Source: Vibrio sp. STUT-A11
GTDB lineage: Bacteria > Pseudomonadota > Gammaproteobacteria > Enterobacterales > Vibrionaceae
Assembly (NCBI RefSeq): GCF_026000435.1
Contig: NZ_AP026763.1
Span: forward strand, 1,116,001-1,180,000
Reading direction: 5' to 3'
DNA: 64,000 bases
In this document: positions 43,900 through 53,800 of the stretch, one piece after another
How the letters are laid out: each line of letters opens with the position of its first letter
Position numbering within the stretch: the stretch's first letter is position 1
Notes under the pieces: model-generated
Told to the model about the DNA's origin: nothing
The model's input: only the letters and a program-made list of their open reading frames with translations
The model's database searches: none
Made by a program: the position numbers and the translations under genes

Positions 43900-44663
43900 G
43901 CGTGTTCTCCTTGTGGGTCGTAAATCGCCGGTTGTCCGTTTATATGGTCGGTAAAGCGTTCATCCATGCCGATATAAAACACATGCGGATTGGTGCCTTC
44001 GTTAGGTTTAAGCACTTTAATCTCGTGTTGATGTTCCGCGATTAAGTTGCGAATTTCGCTGGATGGGTCATTCAAATCACCAATCACGCGAGCACCGCCA
44101 ACACAGGTCTCCACACAAGCAGGCAGTAATCCTTGTTCTAAACGATGAGCGCAGAAGGTGCATTTATCTGCTGTCAGTGTGTCTTGATTAATAAAACGAG
44201 CATCATAAGGGCAAGCTTGTACACAATACGCACAGGCGACGCAGCGGCTGTTGTCCACCATAACGATTCCATCTTCGCGCTGAAAAGTCGCCTGAACGGG
44301 ACAAACTGCCACGCAGGGCGGGTTGTCACAGTGGTTGCAAAGGCGAGGGAGCATAAAGGCTTTCGCTTCTCGTGTGGTTGTTGAGCCATCATTGAGGGTG
44401 ACTTCGTACTGTTTGACTGTGGTACGGAACTGTCCAATAGGCGCCTGGTTTTCAATGCTGCAACCCACGGTACAAGCTTGGCAGCCGACACATTTGCGTA
44501 AATCAATCACCATGGCGTAACGTTTGCCGACGTGTCCTTTTCGGTCGGGGGAGTGGTTATTTCGAATGACATTTCCCGCCGTGGCAGTGCCAATACCTGT
44601 AATTGGGATCAGCGCGGCACCGGCTGGGACAGCGCTGAGAAAGCGTCGTTTGGTGGAATCCAT
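43896..44663 (-). CDS. ttrB: Tetrathionate reductase iron-sulfur subunit TtrB
   Basis: The 255-residue protein starts with a twin-arginine-like signal (TKRRFLSAVPAGAALIP) and has four 4Fe-4S motifs: CVGCQACTVGC, CNHCDNPPCVAVC, CVACAYCVQAC and CTFCAHRLEQG with later cysteines. It carries electrons from TtrC to TtrA. It is the first gene of the ttrBCA operon, divergent from ttrS, with a palindrome and an FNR-like box in between. Confidence 0.93.
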   Translation of the reverse strand: MDSTKRRFLSAVPAGAALIPITGIGTATAGNVIRNNHSPDRKGHVGKRYAMVIDLRKCVGCQACTVGCSIENQAPIGQFRTTVKQYEVTLNDGSTTTREAKAFMLPRLCNHCDNPPCVAVCPVQATFQREDGIVMVDNSRCVACAYCVQACPYDARFINQDTLTADKCTFCAHRLEQGLLPACVETCVGGARVIGDLNDPSSEIRNLIAEHQHEIKVLKPNEGTNPHVFYIGMDERFTDHINGQPAIYDPQGEHA

Positions 44664-44732
44664 AACTCACCTGCTTAGTTGAATTTGAACTGACTGATTC
44701 CATTGTGAGAAATGCTCCGCAGAGCCGATATA

Positions 44733-44747
44733 GTGGATTTCCACATA
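44733..44747. promoter_or_regulatory. Palindromic site in the ttrB-ttrS divergent region
   Basis: The same GTGGATTTCCACATA as at 39591-39605, 70 bases upstream of the ttrB start. It is proposed as the TtrR operator because it occurs only before the two operons of this island within the window. Confidence 0.65.
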
Positions 44748-44759
44748 CCCAGATCAAAC

Positions 44760-44773
44760 TTGATCTAAAACAA
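44760..44773. promoter_or_regulatory. FNR-like box in the ttrB-ttrS divergent region
   Basis: TTGATCTAAAACAA matches the FNR consensus TTGAT-N4-ATCAA in nine of ten positions. It overlaps a GATCAAACTTGATC palindrome. FNR control of tetrathionate respiration is known in Salmonella, so a role here is likely. Confidence 0.6.
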
Positions 44774-44840
44774 ATGTGGTTTAGGTAATGTAGCTGTTAT
44801 TCTTGTTCCATCATTTGCTTAGGGAAGATTCGACCTCATC

Positions 44841-46676
44841 ATGAAAAAAACATCGCTGTTGTGTCAGGTTTGGATTCTTTTCTTGGCTGTATTCTCCTCT
44901 TTGGTTCAGGCAACTTCTTCGTTACAAATTGAGCAACAAGGCGTTAAACAGCCGGAGGTGACGCAGAAGGAGTTTAAGCAGAAAGTCGAAGTCGGCGTTT
45001 TAGCGATACGCGGTCACCTCTATGCAGAGCAGAGGTGGCAACCGACGATCGATTGGCTGAATCAACAAATTCCCGATGTGCACTTTGTACTTCATCCGCT
45101 GAACCTGGATGAGATGGGGGAAGCGGTGAAGTTGCAGACCATGGACTTCATCTTAACCAACCCCGGTCAAGCGGTGCGACTAGGCAGGCAATACGCGCTT
45201 TCCTGGATGGCAACATTGACCAGCCGCGCACCGCAAAATTCCAACTACGGCATTGGCTCAGCGCTTGTGGTTCGTGCCAGTTCGACCTATAAAACACTGC
45301 AAGACGTATCGGGTTTACCAGTCGCAGCGGTGGCGGAAAAAGCCTTTGGTGGTTACTTAACTTTGCGTTACCAGATAGTTGAAATGGGGTTTGACCCAAA
45401 CGATTTTTTTGCAGATGTTCGCTACCTCGGCTTCCCTATTGATGCCAATCTCTATCAATTGCGTGATGGTAATGTGGAAGCTGCCGTTGTGCCCGCCTGT
45501 CTATTGGAACAGATGCAAAATGAAGGGCTGTTGCAGCAAGGTGATTATCGAGTTTTAAATCAGCAGCCGAACGAAGGTTCACCATGTGCGGTATCGACGC
45601 CGCTTTACCCCAACTGGTCATTTGCCAAAACAGAGAAGGGTTCCTCCCAGCTGGCTAAAAGAGTCGCTCAGGAGTTACTTGCTATGCCCTCAGACCACCC
45701 TGCCAGCATTGCGGCTGGTGCGTCGGGATGGACATCACCAGTGAGTTTGCTAAGCATTGACAAACTTTATCAGGCGCTAGACCTTCACCCTCTGCAACAA
45801 CCATGGTGGCATGATGCACTGCGCTGGCTGCGTAACCATCAGGAATGGGCATGGGCGCTGTTCATTTTTGTGATTGTGTTGAACGTTTACCACTTTTGGC
45901 TTGAGTATCGTTTCAGTAAAAGCAAGCAGGCATTGGAACAGACGTCGCTGAGGTTGAAAGAAAAAAGTGAGCAGTTGGAGCACTCACAGAGAGTTGCCAT
46001 TGTCGGAGAAATTGGTAGCAGTCTGGCTCATGAGCTAAACCAGCCGTTGGCGGCGATTCGTAACTATAGCGAGGGTGGGCTACTTCGCTTGGCTAAGAAA
46101 CGTCCCCACGAAGATATTGTCCCTGTACTTGAGAAAATACAGGGGCAAGTAGAAAGGGCCGATGCGATCATTCAGCGCTTGAGAACCTTGATCCGCAAGC
46201 GCAGCGTCGATAAAGCGCCGTGCGATATTCAAGCGCTAATCGATGACACGATTGAACTGCTTCACTTTCGACTACAAAAGCAGAATGTTTCCATTGTCAC
46301 CAGCGCCGAAGGAGAGGTTCGTCCTATATTGGCGGATGCCGTTGGCGTCCAGCAAGTTTTGGTTAATGTGATCAATAACGCGATTGATGCCTGTGCTTTG
46401 TTTCAGGGAAAATATCACTCGTCCGGTTATCAGAGTAAAATTTCCCTGCACAGTGACTACCAGGCTAAGCAGCTTTCCATTCGAATATTGGATAATGGCA
46501 CAGGGTTACAGCATGATAACCCTACCCAAGCGTTCGTCAGTACTAAAGAAGAAGGGATTGGGCTGGGCTTGGCGATCTGTCGTGATGTGATGGAATTACA
46601 CGGCGGCGATTTTCTCATCCATTCGACTACGCCACACGGTTGTTTAGTTGAGCTTGTGTTTCCATATCAGAGCTAA
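44841..46676 (+). CDS. ttrS: Tetrathionate sensor histidine kinase TtrS
   Basis: The 611-residue kinase has a signal peptide, a periplasmic PhnD-like binding domain (about 48-310), one transmembrane helix (337-353), and a cytoplasmic kinase with the phosphorylated histidine H397 in SLAHELNQPLAAIRNYSEGG. N box NVINNAIDAC and G boxes DNGTGL and GIGLGLAICRD follow. In other bacteria TtrS senses tetrathionate outside the membrane and phosphorylates TtrR. It is divergent from ttrB and 19 bases upstream of ttrR. Confidence 0.93.
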   Translation: MKKTSLLCQVWILFLAVFSSLVQATSSLQIEQQGVKQPEVTQKEFKQKVEVGVLAIRGHLYAEQRWQPTIDWLNQQIPDVHFVLHPLNLDEMGEAVKLQTMDFILTNPGQAVRLGRQYALSWMATLTSRAPQNSNYGIGSALVVRASSTYKTLQDVSGLPVAAVAEKAFGGYLTLRYQIVEMGFDPNDFFADVRYLGFPIDANLYQLRDGNVEAAVVPACLLEQMQNEGLLQQGDYRVLNQQPNEGSPCAVSTPLYPNWSFAKTEKGSSQLAKRVAQELLAMPSDHPASIAAGASGWTSPVSLLSIDKLYQALDLHPLQQPWWHDALRWLRNHQEWAWALFIFVIVLNVYHFWLEYRFSKSKQALEQTSLRLKEKSEQLEHSQRVAIVGEIGSSLAHELNQPLAAIRNYSEGGLLRLAKKRPHEDIVPVLEKIQGQVERADAIIQRLRTLIRKRSVDKAPCDIQALIDDTIELLHFRLQKQNVSIVTSAEGEVRPILADAVGVQQVLVNVINNAIDACALFQGKYHSSGYQSKISLHSDYQAKQLSIRILDNGTGLQHDNPTQAFVSTKEEGIGLGLAICRDVMELHGGDFLIHSTTPHGCLVELVFPYQS

Positions 46677-46695
46677 TCAGCATTAGGAGCAGTTA

Positions 46696-47304
46696 ATGAG
46701 CAGCAGTGAAAAGCAGCTACCTGTCTATGTGGTCGACGATGATGAATCGGTGCGTGATTCGCTGGCATTTATGCTGGAGGAACATGATTTCAGAGTCTCA
46801 ACCTTTGCAGACGGACAGTCCTTTCTTGATGAGGTCGACATTCATCAGGCGGGGTGCGTGATTCTCGATAGCCGGATGCCCAACCTTCGTGGTCAGCAAG
46901 TGCATCAAATTCTTAATCAGGCGAATAGTCCAATCTCGGTGATCTACCTGACGGGTCATGGTGATGTACCGATGGCCGTCGATGCATTGCAGGCGGGGGC
47001 GGTCAACTTCTTCCAAAAGCCTGTCAAAGGCGATGAATTGGCACAAGCGATTCTGCAAGGTCAGGTGCTATCGGCAGCCAGCCTTGATACGGCCGCTGCA
47101 AAATCGGCCTATGCGTCGCTAACGCCTCGTGAAAAGGATATTTTACGCTTAATCATCGAAGGCAAACGCAACATTCGCATCGCTGATGAGCTTTGCATCG
47201 CGATGAGAACGGTCGAGGTACATCGCGCCAGTTTAATGAAAAAGTTTTCTGCCAAAACGGTCGCCGAGTTGGCGTACATCTATGGCAAGTTAGCGCTTCA
47301 GTAA
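46696..47304 (+). CDS. ttrR: Tetrathionate response regulator TtrR (FixJ/NarL type)
   Basis: The 202-residue protein has a receiver domain with phosphorylated aspartate D58 (VILDSRMPNL), acidic pocket VDDDE at 13-17 and the conserved K in FFQKPVKGDE. A LuxR-type helix-turn-helix follows (LTPREKDILRLIIEG to TVEVHRASLMKKF). When phosphorylated by TtrS it activates ttrBCA. The duplicated palindromes at 39591 and 44733 are good candidates for its sites. AGGAGCAG before the ATG is a clear ribosome site. Confidence 0.92.
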   Translation: MSSSEKQLPVYVVDDDESVRDSLAFMLEEHDFRVSTFADGQSFLDEVDIHQAGCVILDSRMPNLRGQQVHQILNQANSPISVIYLTGHGDVPMAVDALQAGAVNFFQKPVKGDELAQAILQGQVLSAASLDTAAAKSAYASLTPREKDILRLIIEGKRNIRIADELCIAMRTVEVHRASLMKKFSAKTVAELAYIYGKLALQ

Positions 47305-47327
47305 GTGGGGAGTAGGAGTAAACGGGT

Positions 47328-48209
47328 TCAGACTCTGGCTACATCAACAGAAACACTGAGGTTGTGTGTCTCACCACCATCAAATATCACGCCCTGCAAC
47401 GGTGGAACATCGGCGTAATCGCGTCCCCAGCCAGTAACGATATGCTGATCGTGAGCGATCAAATCGTTGGTGGGATCAAACTCGACCCAGCCGAGATCAG
47501 GAACAAAAATCGCAAACCAAGCGTGAGAGGCATCGGCACCGACGAGTTTTTCCTTGCCCGGAGGCGGCAGGGTTTCTATGTAACCACTCATATAACGTGC
47601 AGCGAGGCCAACAGATCGCAAACAGCCTATCGCCAGTTGGGCATAGTCCTGACACACGCCACGTTTCTCTTTTAGAACCTGCTCGGTTGGGGTTGTTACG
47701 TCGGTTGCGGTTGGATCAAAAGTAAACTCGGTAAATATTTTATGGGTAAACGCCATGGCCGCTTTTAACACTGGCTGATTGTCACTAAACAGTTCTTGTG
47801 CATATTGTCTGAGGTTCTCTGAGCGCTTTATCTGCAATGAGTCTAAGCAGAACTCTTGCGCCAACCTAATCTCGGCACTTTCTGCGCGAGCCATAATATC
47901 TCGGAGTTCACCACAGGTGAGCGGATGGTTTTCTATGACCTCAGCCCAGTTGTGCGGTTGGACTTCCAAAAAGCTGGTGACATCGATGGTGAGTTCATTA
48001 TGTGGTTCCTGAATGGAGAAGTAAAAGGTTTCGTTGCCGAAATAATCCTGCCCTTCATTCTGGTACAACGGCTTTGGCGTCACCTTAATCTTGCGGTTAA
48101 AACAGCGCTGATTTACCGTATCCCTGGGAAGCAGGTGTGCCATGTTATAACAAAGTGTCACCGGCGAACTGTAGGAGTAGGTGGTTTTATGCTGGACTTT
48201 GTATCTCAT
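47328..48209 (-). CDS. Transglutaminase-like protein, short form
   Basis: The 293-residue protein has an N-terminal beta-sandwich domain typical of bacterial transglutaminase-like proteins (MRYKVQHKTTYSYSSPV) and a papain-fold core with the triad C186 (KRGVCQDYAQLA), H229 (ASHAWFAIFVP) and D245 (WVEFDPTNDL). The start at 48209 is chosen because it overlaps the TGA of the upstream gene as ATGA; a start five codons earlier is possible. No signal peptide is seen, so it is cytoplasmic. It is the last gene of the five-gene ATP-grasp/alpha-E cluster. It could be a peptidase, an amidase or a true crosslinker. Confidence 0.85.
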   Translation of the reverse strand: MRYKVQHKTTYSYSSPVTLCYNMAHLLPRDTVNQRCFNRKIKVTPKPLYQNEGQDYFGNETFYFSIQEPHNELTIDVTSFLEVQPHNWAEVIENHPLTCGELRDIMARAESAEIRLAQEFCLDSLQIKRSENLRQYAQELFSDNQPVLKAAMAFTHKIFTEFTFDPTATDVTTPTEQVLKEKRGVCQDYAQLAIGCLRSVGLAARYMSGYIETLPPPGKEKLVGADASHAWFAIFVPDLGWVEFDPTNDLIAHDQHIVTGWGRDYADVPPLQGVIFDGGETHNLSVSVDVARV

Positions 48210-50779
48210 ACATCCAATTTCCATTTGGGTTTAATCAGCTGTTGTGGCCCAGCTGTGTGATCAAAGTATTTATCGCTGACCAGTGAAGTAAACTGCTCCA
48301 ACTGGGCGATAATCTTATTCATCAGAGCGCCAAATTCCTCTCTGGTCTGGTTGTTTGGGTTGGCCTTTGATAGCTGCTCTAAGTCAGTAAGCTGAATATC
48401 ATTAAGCGTTAGTAGGATCAGCCTGTACTCGCTGGTTAATCCACCGGGAATAAAGGTATGGTTATCCGGGAGCATGTTTAGAAACTCTTTCAGCTTCTCA
48501 GTCTGGTAAACCAATGAACGCGGATTTGAAGGATCGACCATTAACAGATCCAGGCCAAAGGCGACCCGGGTTCTGGTGCGATAGCGTCTTCTGAACGAAA
48601 TGAGTGCTTCCATACTAAGTAGTACTGACTCCAGTACTTGTTGCTGCGGCAAACTCTCTAGTTTGATGCTTAAGGTAGACTGGAACAGTTTTGCGGTCTG
48701 AATTGCCCTTTCGGTACGCTGACCTATCTGCTGAAATATCCAGTCTTGTCCTCTAAGCATGCTGTCGTTGCTCAACCCTGACAGTGCCAACAGCATGGTC
48801 ATCAAGTTATCCAGCGATTCTTCTGGCGCTTCAGGCAAGCCGCTGACGTACGCTCTGTCCAACTCGTTGAGGTTGTCACGCAGCTTGTTAAGGACAATTC
48901 GAGTATCGGCAGACAGGCGATCCCTTACCTGATCACTGCAGGAGAGCATGGCCAGTAAGTTGGATTTAATACTGCCTATTCGGTTGCCGTTCACCACTAA
49001 GTCGGCCAGTTCCGCATCTGGGTTTTCGAGCAGATCGGAATTACCTTCAACGAACCCTGGCAGGCAGTTGGTTTGCAAAGAGATGGCCTTTAAAAGTGTA
49101 TTTCTTGCCTGTGATGATAGCTCTTCAATACCATTAAGTTGTTTAAATAACACCCGCATCAGGCGAATACTTAACTCTGCACGCTCTGCATAACGTCCAA
49201 ACCAGAAGAAGTTTTCAACCACCCGGCTTGGCACATTCCCATGCTGTGCAACATGAAAGCCAGGTTCGTCGAGCAGTGACTGATGCGTCAGATCCGGCTC
49301 ATTGGCGGTTATCCAGGTATCCTTACTACGAGCGCCAGATAGACTGGTAACGATGTAGTCATTATCTGATTGAGTTACTCGACTTAACGCGCCTGGCATT
49401 ACGCAGTATTGGTCACCATCTGCGACGGTAAAGGCTTTCAGTAGGCTATGTCGGCTCTTTATTTTAGAACCTGAACAGACAGGAACCGTAGAGCCAGGAA
49501 TATAAGTTTGCGCGACATACTGTTTTGGGTTTGCCTTAATCATCTCCAGCGTTTTTATTCTCTCTTGCGCTGATAAACAGTGGCCGTAAATGGTCTGGCT
49601 GCGAGCTTTTCGATAAGAAGGCTTGATAATCAGGTTTTCGAGGTTTTGTTCAACAAACTCTATGGTTGCGTCAATACCGCACCATAGAGTATCAACGCTA
49701 CGGAGCTTCAAAGGTTCACCCAGCAAGTATTCACATATCTTCGGAAGAAACGCCATCAGTACCGGAGATTCAAGAACGGCACTACCCAGCGGGTTGGCGA
49801 GTACGACATTGCCACTTCGTGCAGCTTCGAGCAGCCCTGGAATGCCAAAGAAAGAATCTGGTCGCAGTTCTGACTGGTCACAGTCGTTGTCGTCTGTACG
49901 GCGTAGAATCACATCAACTGGTGTTAAACCAGAGAGGGACTTAAGCCAAACCTTGCCACTTCTCACTGTTAAGTCCCCGGCTTGTACCAAAGGGTAGCCC
50001 AAATAGTTGGCTAGGTAGGTGTGTTCGAAATAGGTACTGCTTCCTGAGCCTGGGGTTAAAAGTACGATCCTGGGTGTGTCGGTTTTGTGCGCCGCAAGCT
50101 GACTGAGGGTGTTTTTCATGGTCTGGAAGAAGCTGGAAAGGCGTCTTACATTGCTACGACGAAACACCGATGGCAGTACTCTGGATATCACGGTGCGGTT
50201 TTCTAACGCATAACCTGCACCTGAGGGCGCTTGAGTTCTGTCGCTGATGACGATATAGGAGCCGTCAGCGTCGCGAACAAGGTCGATAGAATGGAAGATA
50301 AGATTTTTCAATCCCGGAATCTCAATCCCGTAGCACTGGCGCAAAAAGCCGGGGTGGGAATAAATAATCTCTGCGGGTATCACGCCATCTTTAATGAGCC
50401 GTTGTTCGCCGTAAATATCTTTCAGAATCAGATCAAACAAATCCGAGCGCTGGGCCAGACCTTTCTCTGTCTCTTGCCATTCACTCTGGTCGATAATATT
50501 CGGCAGCACGTCCAGAGACCAAACCGTAGGTGAAAGTGGGTCGTTTTTCAGATCATAAGTCGCACCGTCATCGCGCAAAATCCGCTGAGCGCGCTTTTGT
50601 AAATCTTCTAGATGCCCATCTTTCAGTTTATCCAGATGAGTAAAGAGAGGTTGCCAGTGTAATCTGGTTTGCTGGATGTCATCATACGCCTCATCGTAGG
50701 CCTCTTTTGCTGCCTGATAAGGACCAATTAGGGGCGTATTCTCTTCCTCCCCGGCGTAGTCTGAAACGAATTGACTCAT
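48206..50779 (-). CDS. Fusion of circularly permuted ATP-grasp and alpha-E domains
   Basis: The 857-residue protein joins a circularly permuted type-2 ATP-grasp domain (about residues 75-490, with VVISDRTQAPSGAGYALENR and VILRRTDDNDCDQSELRPDS) to an alpha-E domain (about 525-830, starting RVVENFFWFGRYAERAELSI). These are the same two families that are separate proteins at 55171-56628 and 54227-55174. ATP-grasp enzymes of this type are predicted to join amino or carboxyl groups, making amide bonds; no substrate is established. Downstream it overlaps the short transglutaminase gene by four bases; upstream it is 103 bases from the long one. Confidence 0.85.
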   Translation of the reverse strand: MSQFVSDYAGEEENTPLIGPYQAAKEAYDEAYDDIQQTRLHWQPLFTHLDKLKDGHLEDLQKRAQRILRDDGATYDLKNDPLSPTVWSLDVLPNIIDQSEWQETEKGLAQRSDLFDLILKDIYGEQRLIKDGVIPAEIIYSHPGFLRQCYGIEIPGLKNLIFHSIDLVRDADGSYIVISDRTQAPSGAGYALENRTVISRVLPSVFRRSNVRRLSSFFQTMKNTLSQLAAHKTDTPRIVLLTPGSGSSTYFEHTYLANYLGYPLVQAGDLTVRSGKVWLKSLSGLTPVDVILRRTDDNDCDQSELRPDSFFGIPGLLEAARSGNVVLANPLGSAVLESPVLMAFLPKICEYLLGEPLKLRSVDTLWCGIDATIEFVEQNLENLIIKPSYRKARSQTIYGHCLSAQERIKTLEMIKANPKQYVAQTYIPGSTVPVCSGSKIKSRHSLLKAFTVADGDQYCVMPGALSRVTQSDNDYIVTSLSGARSKDTWITANEPDLTHQSLLDEPGFHVAQHGNVPSRVVENFFWFGRYAERAELSIRLMRVLFKQLNGIEELSSQARNTLLKAISLQTNCLPGFVEGNSDLLENPDAELADLVVNGNRIGSIKSNLLAMLSCSDQVRDRLSADTRIVLNKLRDNLNELDRAYVSGLPEAPEESLDNLMTMLLALSGLSNDSMLRGQDWIFQQIGQRTERAIQTAKLFQSTLSIKLESLPQQQVLESVLLSMEALISFRRRYRTRTRVAFGLDLLMVDPSNPRSLVYQTEKLKEFLNMLPDNHTFIPGGLTSEYRLILLTLNDIQLTDLEQLSKANPNNQTREEFGALMNKIIAQLEQFTSLVSDKYFDHTAGPQQLIKPKWKLDV

Positions 50780-50882
50780 ATTATCTTTTTGCTACTACCT
50801 TGTGAGTTATTGCCTAGTATATACCACCCGGAAAGGACAACCAGCTCAGCAGTGAATATATGATTCAACTTTAGCGATGTGC

Positions 50883-53800
50883 TCACCCGATACGGCGACT
50901 TCGTTTGCGTAGATCCAGAGTATTTGGATATTCGTTGCATATCTCCTCTGTTGGTGGTGCCATCGGACGCGACGCCGTTTTGTTCTCATAGAAGCTGCGC
51001 AGGGCATTGAACTCTGGCGGTGGGTCAAGTGTCCCCTGAGTAAAGCCATGATCCCAAAAACGGTTTACCCGTCGAGCCTCTGCTTCGTTGCCGTTAACTG
51101 GGAAGGTTTCATAGCTTCTTCCTCCCGGGTGGCTGACATGGTAAGTGCAGCCGCCAATCGAGACGCCGTTCCAGGTGTCGATCAAATCGAACACCAACGG
51201 AGAGTCTATTCCCAGTGTCGGGTGCAGTGCTGACGGTGGCGCCCACGCTCTATAGCGTACGGCTGCCACGTATTCCCCTTGTCTGCCGGTTGGTTTCAAA
51301 GGTACACGACGGCCATTACACGTAAGTACATAGCGGCTTTCCGTCATTCCGCTCAATCGAACCTGCAGACGCTCCACCGACGAGTCGACAAAGCGACTGG
51401 TGCCAGTTTGCGTGACTTCCTCTCCGAGCACATGCCAAGGCTCGATTGCCCAGCGTAACTCAATTTCAATACCATCTATCTGTTGCCTGCCGTAATGAGG
51501 GAAGCGGAATTCTTCAAATGGCGCAAGCCACTCTAATTTAAATGGGAACCCGTGCTGTTGAAGATCGTCCACCACTTCTTTGATATCCTGCCAGACGTAA
51601 TAGGGCATCATGAACTTATCGTGCAGGGTCGTTCCCCAACGTATTAAAGGCTTGTGGTAAGGATCTTTCCAAAAGCGTGCGACCAAACAGCGTAGTAATA
51701 ACGTTTGTACCAATGCCATTCTGGCGTGCGGCGGCATTTCAAAACCACGGAATTCCAGTAGCCCTTGTCTGCCGCTACTGGTGCCAGCCGCATATAACTT
51801 ATCGATACAGAACTCGGATCGGTGGGTGTTACCCGTCACATCTACGAGAAGGTTTCTCATCAGTCTGTCGGCCAGCCACGGCTGATCGACCAGACCATCC
51901 GGGAAGTTCTGGAAGGCGATTTCCATTTCGTACAGGGCTTCATCTCTGCCTTCATCCGGGCGCGGTGCCTGACTTGTTGGGCCAATAAACATGCCGGAGA
52001 AGAGGTAAGACAACCCAGGATGGTGTTGCCAGTAATTGACCAGACTGCGCAACAGATCCGGTTTTCTCAATAGGGGACTGTCCGCTGGGGTGAGGCCGCC
52101 AAGCGTAATGTGGTTACCACCGCCAGTACCGGTATGACGGCCATCCAGCATAAATTTCTCTGTGCCCAGACGGCACTGATGCGCCTGTTCGTAGAGTATT
52201 TCAGTGTTCTCTACCAGCTCCTTCCAGTTTTTGGAAGGGTGAATATTCACCTCGATCACGCCCGGATCGGGTGTGATAAGGAATTTCTGCAAACGGTAAT
52301 CTTTCGGTGGCTCGTAACCCTCGATGACAACCGGTATGGAGAGCGCGCTTGCCGTCGCTTCTATGTGATAGATGAGTTCGACATAGTGCTCCAGATGGAT
52401 TACTGGCGGTAAAAACAGATGCAATCTGCCGTCTCTCGGCTCGACACAGATTGAAGTACGGATCACATCAACCGCCTTTTTGCTACTTTCCTTGTCTTTG
52501 AGGGGAGGTTGTTGAGATTGCTGGCGTTGCGCGACATTCTCCGTTAACGAATAGACAGGCAATGCCTCTCTGGCTTCGAACGGGTCACGTTCAGGTGGAA
52601 TTTCCACTTCGCTGACCTGCGGCAGAGAGTCCAGCGGTAGCCGATACCCCATCGGGCTGTCCCCGGGGATAAGCGTGATCACGTCACTTCGCATCGGCCA
52701 TAGCGAGCTTTGCCAGCCTTGTTCGCCAAATGAAACCGGAAGCACGTAACCGCTGATGCTTTCTAAGCCTCGTCCAAGCAGTTTTGCCAGACGACGTCTT
52801 TCCAAATCATCGCTCAGTTTGGCTTTTTTCGGATTTGCCGACTCTGGCAAGGAACGTTCTAGCCAGAGATAGTAAAGCGAGTCTTCATAGGCTGGCTGCA
52901 GATATTGGTTTTGGATGCCCAACCGTTCACAAAGCAACTGCCCAAAACGCTCGGCATCCTCAATCGTATGTTGGTAATCTTTGTCCACCCGAGCAAGCAA
53001 AGACGGATCGTGCCACAGGGCTTCACCATCGGTACGCCAGAAACAGCCAAGTGCCCATCGAGGTAATTCTTCACCCGGATACCACTTACCTTGACCGTAG
53101 TGTAATAGTGCGTGGGTGTTGAACTTGTCCTTCAGTCCAATAAGCAGATCTTTTGCCAGTTTGAGCTTATCCGCTCCCAGAGCTTTGGTATTCCACTGCG
53201 CTGAATCCATATCATCAATCGAGACAAAGGTTGGTTCACCACCCATGGTCAGGCGTACGTCCATCTCATCCAGCTGCTCATCCACAGCGCAACCAAGCGC
53301 TTTGATGTTTTCCCACTCGTCATCCGTGTAAGGTTTGGTTACGCGCGGGTCTTCATGAATTCGAATCACTGTATTGCTGTATTCAAATTTGCATTCGCAC
53401 TCATCGGTCGCACCAGTAATCGGTGCGGCTGATATAGGATCAGCGGTACAGGCAAGGGGGATGTGTCCTTCTCCGGCGAACAAGCCACTGGTCGGATCCA
53501 GCCCCACCCACCCAGCGCCAGGCAGATAAACTTCGCACCAGGCATGCAGATCAGTAAAGTCTTCTTCTGGGCCAGAAGGGCCGTCTAACGATTTAATATC
53601 CGAGGTCAACTGAACCAGATAACCAGAAGCAAAGCGTGCAGCCAGTCCAAGGCTGCGCAGGATCTGAACGAGTAGCCAAGCTGTATCGCGGCAGGAGCCT
53701 TTTTTCAGGGTTAACGTTTCCTGACAGGTCTGCACGCCCGGCTCCATACGAATGCCATATTCTATCTGCCCGGACAGTTTGCTGTTTAGCTCTACCAGAA

